64,000 bases of DNA from Thermoplasmata archaeon (GCA_023265395.1 JAHFTX010000001.1:1-64000), one strand, 5' to 3'. Positions 28,244 to 36,537 are shown, counted from the first letter of the stretch. Numbers and translations: made by a program. Notes: a model not told the origin generated them from the letters alone.

Positions 28244-29019
28244 GCGAGATCGCCACTGCCCTGCAGGGCGGTAGGGGGGTGGTCGCCTACCTCATGGGCG
28301 GTGACCCAACCCCCAAGCGCAGCGCCGCATACGTCCGCGCCCTCGCCTCGGGGGGTGCGAGCGTCATCGAGCTTGGGGTGCCCTTCTCCGACCCCATCGC
28401 CGACGGGCCGACGATCCAGGCCGCCGGGCTGCGCTCCCGGGCCGGTGGCACGACCTTGCAGTCACTCCTGCGGTCCGCCAAGCAGATCCATCGGCAGATC
28501 GATCCTCCCCTGGTGCTGATGCTCTACGTCAACCTCATCGAGCAGCGCGGCGTGCAGCCCTTCTTCGATGCCGTGGCTGCGGTGGGCATCGCAGGGGTCA
28601 TCGTCCCTGATCTGCCATTGGAGGAGTCAGGTCCCTTCTCGGAAGCTGCGCAGGCTGCAGGGATCGACCTGCCGTTGCTAGCGGCACCCAGCAGCGGGCC
28701 TCGACGACTGGCGGCGATCGCTCGTAGCAGCAGCGGCTTCGTCTATCTGGTGAGCCGGTACGGTACCACCGGTGCGCGCAAGGGGCTCTCCCCCCAGACG
28801 AGAGAGCTGATCGGTCAGGCACGGGAGCATGCCGCTTCCGCACGTCTCCCATTGGCCCCGGGTTTTGGGATCGCCACCCCTGCGGACGTGCGCGCGGTGT
28901 GGGCTGCTGGGGCGCAGGCGGCGGTGGTGGGCTCCGCGCTCGTTCGAACGGTCGCCTCCGGGGCGCCTCCGACAGCCTTGCGTACACAGGTCGAACGCCT
29001 GATGGGCCGTCGCCGTTGA
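28240..29019 (+). CDS. trpA: Tryptophan synthase alpha chain, probably with a CTG start
   Basis: A (beta/alpha)8 enzyme that releases indole to Trp[20 protein letters not shown] contains both catalytic acids; [11 protein letters not shown] is the phosphate loop. The first ordinary start is GTG 28279 ([10 protein letters not shown]), which leaves almost no N-terminal helix and 246 residues. In the same frame a CTG at 28240 overlaps the trpB stop as CTGA, the same geometry as the ATGA junctions elsewhere in the run, and adds [13 protein letters not shown], which resembles the usual TrpA N-terminus. I favour CTG, giving 259 residues; GTG 28279 remains possible. Confidence 0.85.
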   Translation: MSEIATALQGGRGVVAYLMGGDPTPKRSAAYVRALASGGASVIELGVPFSDPIADGPTIQAAGLRSRAGGTTLQSLLRSAKQIHRQIDPPLVLMLYVNLIEQRGVQPFFDAVAAVGIAGVIVPDLPLEESGPFSEAAQAAGIDLPLLAAPSSGPRRLAAIARSSSGFVYLVSRYGTTGARKGLSPQTRELIGQAREHAASARLPLAPGFGIATPADVRAVWAAGAQAAVVGSALVRTVASGAPPTALRTQVERLMGRRR

Positions 29020-29034
29020 GGGCGCGGTCGTCCC

Positions 29035-29451
29035 TCAGATGTCATCGCGCATGCGCCGCTGCGCTTCGAGGAAGTCGGTGGGCGAGAAGTAGCCTGCGAA
29101 GGAACCGTCACTGGCGTCGACGATGACGGCCGAGGGTTGGCGCTCCCCAATCTGCTGCACGGCCTCGTGCAGGCCAAGGTCGGAGGGCAGATGGAGCAGA
29201 TGCCGATCCATGATGTGGTCGAGGGGAGCCTCCAGGCGTTCGCCCGCGGCAAGGTGTCGGAGCAGTCCTCGTTCGGTGACGACCCCCACCACCTCATGTT
29301 CCCGATCTTCGACCAGGAGCACCCCCCGGCGCATCTCGAGCAACCTTTCGGTCGCCTCCTTGAGCGAGGTGGTCGCTGCGACCAGCTGGAACTCGTCGGT
29401 GATGACGAAATCCCGCACCCGCATCGTCGACGGTCCGGCGTTCCGTTGCAT
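29035..29451 (-). CDS. CBS-domain pair protein
   Basis: About 138 residues, made almost wholly of two CBS motifs: RVRDFVITDEFQLVAATTS to GVVTERGLLRHL, and DHIMDRHLLHLP to GYFSPTDFLEA. CBS pairs bind adenine nucleotides or S-adenosylmethionine and act as energy or ligand sensors; the partner is unknown. The ATG at 29451 has GGGAGG six bases upstream; a GTG at 29475 directly after the previous stop is an alternative. It is the last gene of the nre - radical SAM - CBS series. Confidence 0.82.
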   Translation of the reverse strand: MQRNAGPSTMRVRDFVITDEFQLVAATTSLKEATERLLEMRRGVLLVEDREHEVVGVVTERGLLRHLAAGERLEAPLDHIMDRHLLHLPSDLGLHEAVQQIGERQPSAVIVDASDGSFAGYFSPTDFLEAQRRMRDDI

Positions 29452-29475
29452 CCTCATCCTCCCAGTCGATGCCAC

Positions 29476-30444
29476 CTATGAGTCCCAAGGTGGCTCCTGC
29501 ACCAAGAAGGATTCGCTGCGCGAGGGCAGCGGCACCCTTTGGGGCGAGAAGGCCTCGAACGGCGAAGCCTCGACGAAGGGCCCTTCGGCATCGAAGGTCA
29601 GGCCATGGTCGGCGCAGAGCTGCCTGACCGTCTGCCGTAACCGTTCTCCCTCGGAACGGACGAATCCCAGGTCCTCTAGACGGCGCGCGGCCTGCGGTAG
29701 CTCGTGCGCCAGGGCGGCGACCAGGCGGGCGTGGATCTGGCCGCGCATCCGCAGAGGGTCCGCGAAGACCCGCTTCACGCCACTGGTCGCAAGGGTGGAG
29801 ACCTGATCCTGCAGGACCCCCTCATCGCTGACCCCGGGAATCAAGGGCGCGAAGTAGGCCCACGTGTCGATTCCCTCGGCTGCCGTCTGCGCCAGTGCGG
29901 CCAACCGTCGCTGCGGGGGCGCCCCCAGCGGTTCGACCAACGGCACGAGCTCGGGTGGCGTGCCTGAGAGCGACCAGCCGATGTCGGCAGTGCCCGACGG
30001 AGCGCTCGCCAGCAGGTCGAGGTCCCGCAGCATCAGCGTCCCCTTGCTCTGGACCGAGACGGGCCACCCCGCGCCGATGATCAACGCCAGGCAGCGGCGG
30101 GTCAGTCGCAAGCCTTCTTCGGCTGGCTGGTAGGGGTCGGTGACCGTGCCCAACCCGATGCGTCCGCGCGGCAGGGTGCGCAACTCGCGGGCGAGCGTCC
30201 GCGGTAGGTCGATGCGTGCCTGCAGCCACGTGCCCCAGGGCCGATAGTCCCGGATCACCTCGGGGGAGTAGCAATAGCTACAGGCGTGGGCGCACCCGCG
30301 ATACGGGTTGAGGGAGTAGGCGAATCCCACCAGGCGGGAGGGGCCAAGGGCCCTGCGGCTCGAGACTGCCGCGGCTCGCGGGCCGACCGGCGCGCCCGAC
30401 GCGCAACCTTGCCACTGGCCCGTGGACGGATCAAAGAAAGTCAT
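29476..30444 (-). CDS. Radical SAM protein of the SplB/COG1533 type
   Basis: A 322-residue radical-SAM protein. The cluster motif CAHACSYC (CxxxCxxC, residues 51-58) follows SLNPYRG, a context typical of spore-photoproduct-lyase-like "DNA repair photolyase" proteins. GLGTVTDPYQPAEE and VSVQSKGTLMLRDLDLL are further family features. The founding member repairs DNA photoproducts, but most relatives have no proven substrate. The ATG at 30444 overlaps the end of nre by 14 nt, and this link to a repair gene is suggestive. Confidence 0.82.
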   Translation of the reverse strand: MTFFDPSTGQWQGCASGAPVGPRAAAVSSRRALGPSRLVGFAYSLNPYRGCAHACSYCYSPEVIRDYRPWGTWLQARIDLPRTLARELRTLPRGRIGLGTVTDPYQPAEEGLRLTRRCLALIIGAGWPVSVQSKGTLMLRDLDLLASAPSGTADIGWSLSGTPPELVPLVEPLGAPPQRRLAALAQTAAEGIDTWAYFAPLIPGVSDEGVLQDQVSTLATSGVKRVFADPLRMRGQIHARLVAALAHELPQAARRLEDLGFVRSEGERLRQTVRQLCADHGLTFDAEGPFVEASPFEAFSPQRVPLPSRSESFLVQEPPWDS

Positions 30445-31756
30445 CGAGCCTCCGCTGGTACCGAGCATCTGCTAGCAGGGCGCTGGTCCGTGTCCATCGG
30501 GCCAGGGGGATGTCGAGGCGGCTGCCGAGGTGTTCCATCACGCCCTCGAGGCGGTCGAAGGTCTTCGGTTGTGTCCGCAGCGCAGCGCGGACGTGCTCAC
30601 GGACGTTCCACACTCCCACGGGCATCAGATAGCCCGGATGGGTCTCGCGTAGGATGAACGCACCCGCCTGACGGCCTTGCGACAGCAGGTGCTCGCAGAC
30701 GGCAAGCCGGGCGGCGTAGTAGCAACCGCCGATGCTCGCATAGGTGGTCCGGCCCTCGTAGAACTCGTGGTCGCTGATGATCTCGACCTCGCGCCCCAGC
30801 GGGTTCCAGGCGGTGTTGGGGTACCAGGCCTCGACGAGCTCGTAGCGCCACGAGGAGGGCATCAGCACCACCTGCCAGCGGTTGTCGAGGGCGACGATCT
30901 CGTGGATCCGCCACTGATCGATGGCGGGCAGCTGCTTGACCCGCTCGCGCAGATGTTCCCCAACGGTCGAGTCGACGGCCGTGATCGACCAACGGGTCGG
31001 GACGAATCGGCGTCGACGGCCATCGCCAAAGGCCCCGACGCTGAACATCCGTTGCAGGGCACTCAGTTCCAACCCGGACCGGTAGAGCCCCACGAGAGCC
31101 GGTGCCGCGCCGAGGTCCGTGTCCAGATGGGCCCGCTCGACGCGGCGGTCGATCCGCAGGGTCCCAACCTCCAATCCGCGCAGCGGGGCAGTCGGACCCG
31201 TCGGCTGGACCTCGTCATCGAAGACCAGGCGGCCCACGGGCCGCTTGTGGAACGCCACTTCGACATCCGCCGAGCGGCGTGCGAGGGCCAGCTCTCGGAC
31301 TCGCTGGACGAGTGCCCCCCCTCCCTCGACGTCGAGGGCGTCGACCCGGTGCATCCCACGGACGAGTTGGCTCCGGAAGGCGACGATCTCATCGATCGAG
31401 CGGCCGATCCATCGTTCGGGGGTGTCCAGCAGCGAGGTGTCTCCGCTTTGGGCCGCCACCAAGGGGCCAAGAAACACCTTCGGGTAGCCCATCCGGCCGA
31501 CGAAGACTGCGGTCGGGGACGAACCCTGGAGTTCAAGGCCTTCGAGGAGCAGCGAGGTCTGTTGCGCCGCGGCGTACCGTACCACCAACGGACAACGTTC
31601 CTTTCCACAGAGCAGCTTGGTGCCCTTGCATGGCACGCACATCCCCGGTTCGACGCCCTCGAGGGCGGAGGGATCGAGGGGAGGGAAGGTCGGCACCAGT
31701 GACGTCGACATCTGGAGCGGCGCGCCGACCAGGTCACCGGGGGCGATCCCGGCCAT
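30431..31756 (-). CDS. nre: Nre family archaeal DNA repair protein with C-terminal PIP box
   Basis: A 441-residue DUF650/DUF651 protein. A zinc-ribbon motif lies near the N-terminus (Cys40, Cys43, Cys50, Cys55 in CVPCKGTKLLCGKERCP), followed by VGRMGYPKVFLGP. The last residues, QRRLDDFL, form a PCNA-interacting motif, as known for haloarchaeal NreA, which works in DNA repair. The frame is open to 31822, but the TATA box CTTTTATG lies 25 nt before the ATG at 31756, so that start and leaderless transcription are preferred. It heads a three-gene minus-strand series. Confidence 0.9.
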   Translation of the reverse strand: MAGIAPGDLVGAPLQMSTSLVPTFPPLDPSALEGVEPGMCVPCKGTKLLCGKERCPLVVRYAAAQQTSLLLEGLELQGSSPTAVFVGRMGYPKVFLGPLVAAQSGDTSLLDTPERWIGRSIDEIVAFRSQLVRGMHRVDALDVEGGGALVQRVRELALARRSADVEVAFHKRPVGRLVFDDEVQPTGPTAPLRGLEVGTLRIDRRVERAHLDTDLGAAPALVGLYRSGLELSALQRMFSVGAFGDGRRRRFVPTRWSITAVDSTVGEHLRERVKQLPAIDQWRIHEIVALDNRWQVVLMPSSWRYELVEAWYPNTAWNPLGREVEIISDHEFYEGRTTYASIGGCYYAARLAVCEHLLSQGRQAGAFILRETHPGYLMPVGVWNVREHVRAALRTQPKTFDRLEGVMEHLGSRLDIPLARWTRTSALLADARYQRRLDDFL

Positions 31757-31777
31757 GGAGCGCCATGGCCTCTGGGA

Positions 31778-31785
31778 CATAAAAG
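31778..31785 (-). promoter_or_regulatory. TATA box of nre
   Basis: CTTTTATG on the minus strand is centred at 31781.5, exactly 25 nt before the ATG at 31756. This sets the start and predicts a leaderless mRNA. Confidence 0.6.
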
Positions 31786-31859
31786 CCCCCGGGAGGGGGA
31801 GGTGTGAGTGGTGCCTCGGCACGGCCGACGAGCCGCAGGCCCGCCCAGGGCGCTCACGG

Positions 31860-31867
31860 TTTTAATA
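31860..31867 (+). promoter_or_regulatory. TATA box of the TPR gene
   Basis: TTTTAATA is centred at 31863.5, 25 nt before the GTG at 31889, which argues for a leaderless GTG start. Confidence 0.55.
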
Positions 31868-31888
31868 GGCAAGGCCCCTGGCAGGAGC

Positions 31889-33112
31889 GTGCCTGCCCCA
31901 AGCGGCCGCGCGCCCCCGGGCGTGGAGGGAAGTTCCGTCAGCGGCCAGGAGGAGCGGCTGGTCAAACGACTGGAGCGTCTGATACGGGCCGGCGACAACG
32001 CGACGGCTTCCTTCGTCGCCGAGGAATTGCGCAGCCTCTACCAACGGGAGCTCGACATGCTGGCCCAGGACGGTGGGGCGGCAGCGGTGACGCGCACCCG
32101 CCAGATGGAGCTGCACTTGCGCCTGGGCGAGATTCACCGCACCATGGGCGATGACGCCGCCGCCGTGGCTGCTCTCGAGCGCGTGGTGCGCCTGGGTCCC
32201 GACGAGGTGCTCGCCGCCCGCGCCCACCAGCGCCTGGGCGAGCTGGCGCGCCTGCACGCTGACTGGGTGGACGCCATGCGGCACTACGACCGCGCCCTGG
32301 CGGTGCTCCGGCACGGCGATTCGCACGCCGAGTTGCCAGCGATCCTGCGGGCCAAGGGCAGCGTCCACTGGCGGCAGCAGAACTTCACCCAGGCGCGTCG
32401 GCTCATGGCCGAGGCCAAGGTCGAGGCCCAAGCGCTCCATGATGACCGCGAGTTGGCGGCGATCTCCATCGAGATGGGCAACATCGCCAACGAGGAAGGA
32501 GACCTGGAGGAAGCGCGGGAGCACTACAACCGTGCCATCGAGACGCTGAAGGCGCTCGAACCCTCGGTGCAACTGGCCCGGGCCTACAACAACCTCGGGG
32601 ACACGCACATCAAGGCCCGTCAATGGCAGGCCGCGATTCCCTTCTTCGAGGAGACTCTGCGGATATCCCGGCGCATCAGGGACAAGCAGTGGATGGGTTG
32701 GGGCGCGTTCAACGCCGCCGAGTGCTATGCCCATGTCGGCCAGCCGATGCGCGCCAAGGAGTACTGTGACCTGGCGATGCAGCTGGTCACGGAGAAGGGG
32801 GACCGCATCGGTATCGCCAACACCTTCGCTAACTACGGCATCGCCTATCGCTTCCTGCGCCAGTGGGACGAGATGAGACGGAGTTTCGAGGAAGGGATCA
32901 AGCGCTACGAGGAGCTGGGGCTGCACAATGTCGCGGCATACACGCAGCGCTCCTACGCCGAAGGGCTTGCTGAGATGGGGGATCGCGCAGCCGCGATGAC
33001 GTGGGCGCGCAAGGCGGCCGACCTCTATCGCCGGGTCGGAGCAGAGCGCTACGCCGCCGAGACGACGGCGTTCCTCAACGAGCTGCGGGAGTCGCGCTCG
33101 AGCGAGAGCTGA
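31889..33112 (+). CDS. Tetratricopeptide-repeat protein
   Basis: A 407-residue helical protein built of consecutive TPRs, for example AYNNLGDTHIKARQWQAAIP, AAFNAAEC-type helices and AISIEMGNIANEEGDLEEAR. No enzyme domain, signal peptide or membrane segment is seen, so it is a cytoplasmic protein-interaction scaffold; the partner is unknown. The GTG at 31889 is chosen from the TATA position. GTG 31922 is an alternative. The series resembles TPR proteins with longer (Gpsn2/CRR-like) repeats. Confidence 0.8.
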   Translation: MPAPSGRAPPGVEGSSVSGQEERLVKRLERLIRAGDNATASFVAEELRSLYQRELDMLAQDGGAAAVTRTRQMELHLRLGEIHRTMGDDAAAVAALERVVRLGPDEVLAARAHQRLGELARLHADWVDAMRHYDRALAVLRHGDSHAELPAILRAKGSVHWRQQNFTQARRLMAEAKVEAQALHDDRELAAISIEMGNIANEEGDLEEAREHYNRAIETLKALEPSVQLARAYNNLGDTHIKARQWQAAIPFFEETLRISRRIRDKQWMGWGAFNAAECYAHVGQPMRAKEYCDLAMQLVTEKGDRIGIANTFANYGIAYRFLRQWDEMRRSFEEGIKRYEELGLHNVAAYTQRSYAEGLAEMGDRAAAMTWARKAADLYRRVGAERYAAETTAFLNELRESRSSES

Positions 33113-33754
33113 TCATCGTGGTGCAGCGTCACGCAGGACCTGCTCGATGCGGGCGAGGTCCTGTGGCGTCGATGCCTGCTGCATCCACAGACCCCTTGGG
33201 TCCAGCTCCTGCAGGATCGCCTGCGTGATCTGGCGGTCGGCAGCAGGGCGCAAGAGGGTACGCATCTGATCACCCGCTGCGACTCCCTGAGCGAGCCGAT
33301 CCTTGAGGGTCGCTAGCTCGAATCCCAGCAACAGATGGTAGGAGTCTCCATCGACGAGTGGGTACGCCAACGCCCCCGGCGAAGCCAGCTCGCTCAGGCG
33401 AAGGAGCACGGCCCCCGGGATGAGCGGATGGTCCACCGGGAGCACCACCCCTCGGGCGCTTGGTGCAAACCTCCCCTTGGCCAGGCCACCGACCGCCGCG
33501 GACAAGGCGGCTGCCGGGCCCACGTCGGGACGTGGATCGACCAGGACCCCCACCCCCCGAAGGGGCGAGAGGGCATGGCGGATGGGGTCGGCTAGCCCTT
33601 GCTGCGTAGCACAGAAGACCTCTGGGGGTTGGGGCAGGGACCGCAGGGTCATCGCCAGACGCCTGACCAGCGGAACCCCACCGAGCGGGACGAGGGCCTT
33701 GGGTCGACCCATCCGACGAGACTGTCCACCAGCGAGGATGAACGCAAGGTCCAT
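33113..33754 (-). CDS. mobA: Molybdenum cofactor guanylyltransferase-like nucleotidyltransferase
   Basis: A 213-residue MobA-family protein. The nucleotide-binding motif FILAGGQSRRMGRPKALVPL opens the protein, and LPVDHPLIP carries the metal-binding acid. MobA adds GMP to the molybdenum cofactor for dinucleotide-type enzymes; related proteins transfer other nucleotides. It is 6 nt downstream of a thioredoxin-fold gene on the same strand and runs up to the TPR gene stop. Confidence 0.82.
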   Translation of the reverse strand: MDLAFILAGGQSRRMGRPKALVPLGGVPLVRRLAMTLRSLPQPPEVFCATQQGLADPIRHALSPLRGVGVLVDPRPDVGPAAALSAAVGGLAKGRFAPSARGVVLPVDHPLIPGAVLLRLSELASPGALAYPLVDGDSYHLLLGFELATLKDRLAQGVAAGDQMRTLLRPAADRQITQAILQELDPRGLWMQQASTPQDLARIEQVLRDAAPR

Positions 33755-33760
33755 CCTGGC

Positions 33761-34018
33761 TCACCCGCTCGGTCCGATGCCAGCGTCCCGAAGGGCGCGT
33801 TCGATCCCCCATCGATCACCAATCAGGCGACAGATGACACGGCCTTCGACCAGGACGACGGGGACTTGCGTGGCCCACTCTGGTTCCGCCCGCGTATCCG
33901 AGGCCGACATCCGCTCGAGGGTGAAGCCCCAAGGCACCTGGAGCGCCCCGAGGACCTCGGCCGCCTCGTCGCACAACGGACAGGGCGCCTTCCCGACCAA
34001 GACGACCGTTCGAGGCAT
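33761..34018 (-). CDS. Glutaredoxin/thioredoxin-fold protein (CPLC)
   Basis: An 85-residue protein with TVVLVGKAPCPLCDEAAEVL, a thioredoxin-fold redox motif CPLC at residues 13-16, and the cis-proline in ATQVPVVLVEG. It fits the small glutaredoxin-like/DUF836 group. Probably reduces or relays disulfides in the cytoplasm. The frame stays open far upstream, but family similarity starts at this ATG. Cotranscribed with mobA. Confidence 0.8.
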   Translation of the reverse strand: MPRTVVLVGKAPCPLCDEAAEVLGALQVPWGFTLERMSASDTRAEPEWATQVPVVLVEGRVICRLIGDRWGIERALRDAGIGPSG

Positions 34019-34109
34019 CGGCTGCTGCCTCCGATGGCTCGGCTCCTCATCTACTCTCGGGCCCAGTCCGAGCCGACAAGCCTTTGCCCTGCCTTCCGGT
34101 TTCCCGCAC

Positions 34110-35228
34110 ATGGGCAGCCTGCTGGTCCCTGTTGGCACTGCTCCCCCGCCCTCGGTCCTACCGGGTGGTGCCGGTGCACACCGAGCTTCCGAGCACCTAC
34201 CGCCGCGGAGCCCTGACCCGGCTGGCCTCGCGCTCAAGGCCCGGCTCCTGGCGGCTGGGAGGATCTTCGTCCCTCCCCACTCCGGCCTACGGGTATTCCC
34301 CAGCAAGTCCTCCGCCGGGCCTACCGCCGGGGCTCCACACCTGATGTTCCGCATCGACGGTTGGTACGTCAATCTCGAAGTGGATCGCGACGGGGACGCA
34401 CCGCTGAGGTTCGAGCACCGCTCCGGCGACCGCGGCACGCTCTGGGAAGGGGATCGCTGCCTCCACCAGGACGTCGAGGTGATCTCGACCCCCCTGCATG
34501 CCCCAGGTCAGGCCTTCATCAACCTCGACGAACGATGCCGGTTCTCCTGCCGCTTCTGCAGCAGCCCGCTGCTCGACCACGAGCGGTACAAGGTCCCCGA
34601 CCTCCAGCGCCTCGTGGATCGGCTCGTGGCAGCTGCCACCTCAGGCGAGGTCACTTCCTTTGCGCTGACTTCGGGGGTATGGCCCGACTTCGACGGTGCC
34701 ATCGAGCGGATGGCCTCGGTCGTAGCGCAATTGCATCAGCGCACGGGCCTCCCGATCGGGGTAGAGCCGCTGGCCCAGCATGCAGGGCACCTGCGTCAGC
34801 TGCGTCAGGCAGGTGCCTCTGAACTGAAGCTCAACATCCAGGCTGCGACGGAGGAGATCTTCTCAGCGGTCTGTCCTGGTCTCTCCTACGCGCGCCAGTG
34901 GGAGCTGCTCGCTGAAGGGGTCCGGCTCTTCGGACGTGGCAGGGTGACCTCGAACCTCATCATCGGGCTGGGAGAGCATGATGAGGAGGTCGAGGCGGCG
35001 GTGCGCCACTTGGGTGACATCGGGGTCGTCGTGACGTTGCGGCGCTTGCACACGACCTCACTGATAGAGGAGGGTCTCGCCAACGCCCTGGGGGGATCGC
35101 CACCCCGGATCGGGGCGGAGCGGCACCTCTCCTTGGCCAGGTCGACGCGCCAGATCCTTGAGCAGCGCGGGCTCGAGACTGGGACGTTCTCGACGATGTG
35201 CCACGCCTGCAAGGGTTGCGACTTGTGA
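34110..35228 (+). CDS. Radical SAM enzyme (biotin-synthase-related, COG2516-like)
   Basis: A 372-residue protein. The cluster motif CRFSCRFC (residues 143-150) is followed by SSPLLDHERYKVP, and a TIM-barrel body has LKLNIQAATEEIF and NLIIGLGEHDEE. The extreme C-terminus, CHACKGCDL, has three more cysteines that may bind an auxiliary cluster. Family placement near biotin-synthase-related archaeal proteins is tentative and the substrate unknown. The frame is open much further upstream, but that part is antisense to mobA and the thioredoxin-fold gene; ATG 34110 gives a sensible N-terminus though its first 70 residues look weakly conserved and the real start may be later. Confidence 0.72.
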   Translation: MGSLLVPVGTAPPPSVLPGGAGAHRASEHLPPRSPDPAGLALKARLLAAGRIFVPPHSGLRVFPSKSSAGPTAGAPHLMFRIDGWYVNLEVDRDGDAPLRFEHRSGDRGTLWEGDRCLHQDVEVISTPLHAPGQAFINLDERCRFSCRFCSSPLLDHERYKVPDLQRLVDRLVAAATSGEVTSFALTSGVWPDFDGAIERMASVVAQLHQRTGLPIGVEPLAQHAGHLRQLRQAGASELKLNIQAATEEIFSAVCPGLSYARQWELLAEGVRLFGRGRVTSNLIIGLGEHDEEVEAAVRHLGDIGVVVTLRRLHTTSLIEEGLANALGGSPPRIGAERHLSLARSTRQILEQRGLETGTFSTMCHACKGCDL

Positions 35229-35257
35229 GCCGGCTGGCCGTACGGCTGCTCGTCGCC

Positions 35258-35455
35258 TTAGAGGGTGTAGGAGGAGTCGATGAAGACCCCGCTGACGGGG
35301 TGACGCACCGGCCCGGTCCGCCCCCGTGCCTCAGCGACTGCCACGGCCGCGAGGGCCAAGGCCGCAGCTCCAGCGATCTCGCCGGGGGGCAGCAGGGGTA
35401 GACCGCCGACCTGCGAGGGAAGGCGGTGGAGGTGGGATCCCAGCGGGTGGGTCAG
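35258..35455 (-). CDS. Candidate small protein with CTG start, downstream of the FtsZ-like gene
   Basis: A 65-codon frame fills most of the gap after the FtsZ-like gene. It has no ATG, GTG or TTG near its beginning, but CTG overlaps the FtsZ-like stop as CTGA. The translation includes PLLPPGEIAGAAALALAAVA and ends SGVFIDSSYTL; codon third positions are strongly G/C as in neighbouring genes. A short Ala-rich helix is likely. No family recognised. It could also be a chance open frame. Confidence 0.4.
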   Translation of the reverse strand: MTHPLGSHLHRLPSQVGGLPLLPPGEIAGAAALALAAVAVAEARGRTGPVRHPVSGVFIDSSYTL

Positions 35456-36537
35456 AACAGTCCCTCCAACCTCAGCTGGATCGTGGTCGGGCCGGGGGCC
35501 TTCTGCGGGTTTTGCGGTTCAGGCGCCTGGGCCTTTGGGGCTAGCGCCTCTTGTTCGGTCAGCGGGCCGATTCGTGCTGTCGAGTCCATCTTTGCCACCT
35601 CGAATGGGAGTGAGGAGAAGGTCGCCATCTGGCCAGGACCGTGTGGCAGGTCGATACCGAGCGGCAATCGGACTCGGCGGGCGACGTTCGAGGCGTGGGA
35701 TTGAGCATCCGCGTCGAGAGGGAAGCCGGCGACCAGACCATGGCCCTGGGCGCCGATGACCGAGACCCCTCCAGTTGGCGCCCCGACGCTGGCGCATTCG
35801 CTGCGTCCCCCACTGACCACCAACTCTATGGCCGGAGGGTGCGCGGAGATCGAGGCTGCTGCCTTCCCATGCGATTCGATATGCTCGATCCACGCGCCGA
35901 CCGGTCGCCGAGGCGTGAGTTCCGCCCGGGCTTTGGCCACAGCAGCGAGGCTGCACGTCAAGTGCACGATGATGGAGTCGACGAAATCGAAGACCTTCTC
36001 GAGGGGGAGTTTAGGGACCACCTCAAGCAGATGGTCATCGTCGAATGTGATCACCAAGTCGGCACTCTCTTGGAGACGACGCAGGGTCTGGGTGGCGCGC
36101 CCCCGCCGGACGGCTTCGGAACTAAAGGGCAGGATGGCGACGATGAACACCGTCGCGCCTGCGCCGCGGGCTGCTTCGACGAGGATAGGAGAGAGACCCC
36201 CCGTTCCCCCACCCAGGGCGGTCAAGAGGATGACCACATCTGCGCCACTGAAGTGGGACCGTGCTTCAGTTTCTGCGCAGAGTTCGACCTCTGCGGGGTC
36301 GTCGATTCGTGCGTCGAATCCCTCGGAGTCGACGGTGCCCGATCCCAAGAGTACAGTCGTTGGGATCGATGAACGTTCGAGGGCGGGTCGGTCTGTGTTG
36401 AAGGCGACGAGTTCCATCGAGGGATGCGAGTATAGGTTGAGGCATTCCAGTACTTGGCTTGCCGCTCCCCCGATCCCTGCGACGACGAGGCGCCCTGCTC
36501 CGTCGAGTTCTTCGTGAATGTGCCCCTGCGCGTTCAT
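35452..36537 (-). CDS. Divergent FtsZ/tubulin-family protein
   Basis: A 361-residue FtsZ-like protein. The Rossmann start LVVAGIGGAASQVLECLN, VAFNTDRPAL, and the nucleotide loop TALGGGTGGLSPILVEAA (GGGTGGL for the usual GGGTGTG) place it in the family. The T7 synergy loop with NxDFAD, needed to hydrolyse GTP in the next subunit, is not visible; the expected region (about 185-205) reads DSIIVHLTCSLAAVAKARA. After a Pro/Ala-rich linker the protein ends QLRLEGLF, which looks like a PCNA-interacting motif. It follows a ribbon-helix-helix gene by 74 nt. Likely a non-canonical, possibly non-hydrolysing FtsZ paralogue. Confidence 0.82.
   Translation of the reverse strand: MNAQGHIHEELDGAGRLVVAGIGGAASQVLECLNLYSHPSMELVAFNTDRPALERSSIPTTVLLGSGTVDSEGFDARIDDPAEVELCAETEARSHFSGADVVILLTALGGGTGGLSPILVEAARGAGATVFIVAILPFSSEAVRRGRATQTLRRLQESADLVITFDDDHLLEVVPKLPLEKVFDFVDSIIVHLTCSLAAVAKARAELTPRRPVGAWIEHIESHGKAAASISAHPPAIELVVSGGRSECASVGAPTGGVSVIGAQGHGLVAGFPLDADAQSHASNVARRVRLPLGIDLPHGPGQMATFSSLPFEVAKMDSTARIGPLTEQEALAPKAQAPEPQNPQKAPGPTTIQLRLEGLF

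Noticed and set aside
30677-31702. Plus-strand open frame opposite nre
   Set aside because: Antisense shadow; nre has an intact zinc motif and PIP box on the minus strand.
33420-34109. Upstream extension of the radical-SAM frame
   Set aside because: It is antisense to mobA and the thioredoxin-fold gene, both with clear motifs.
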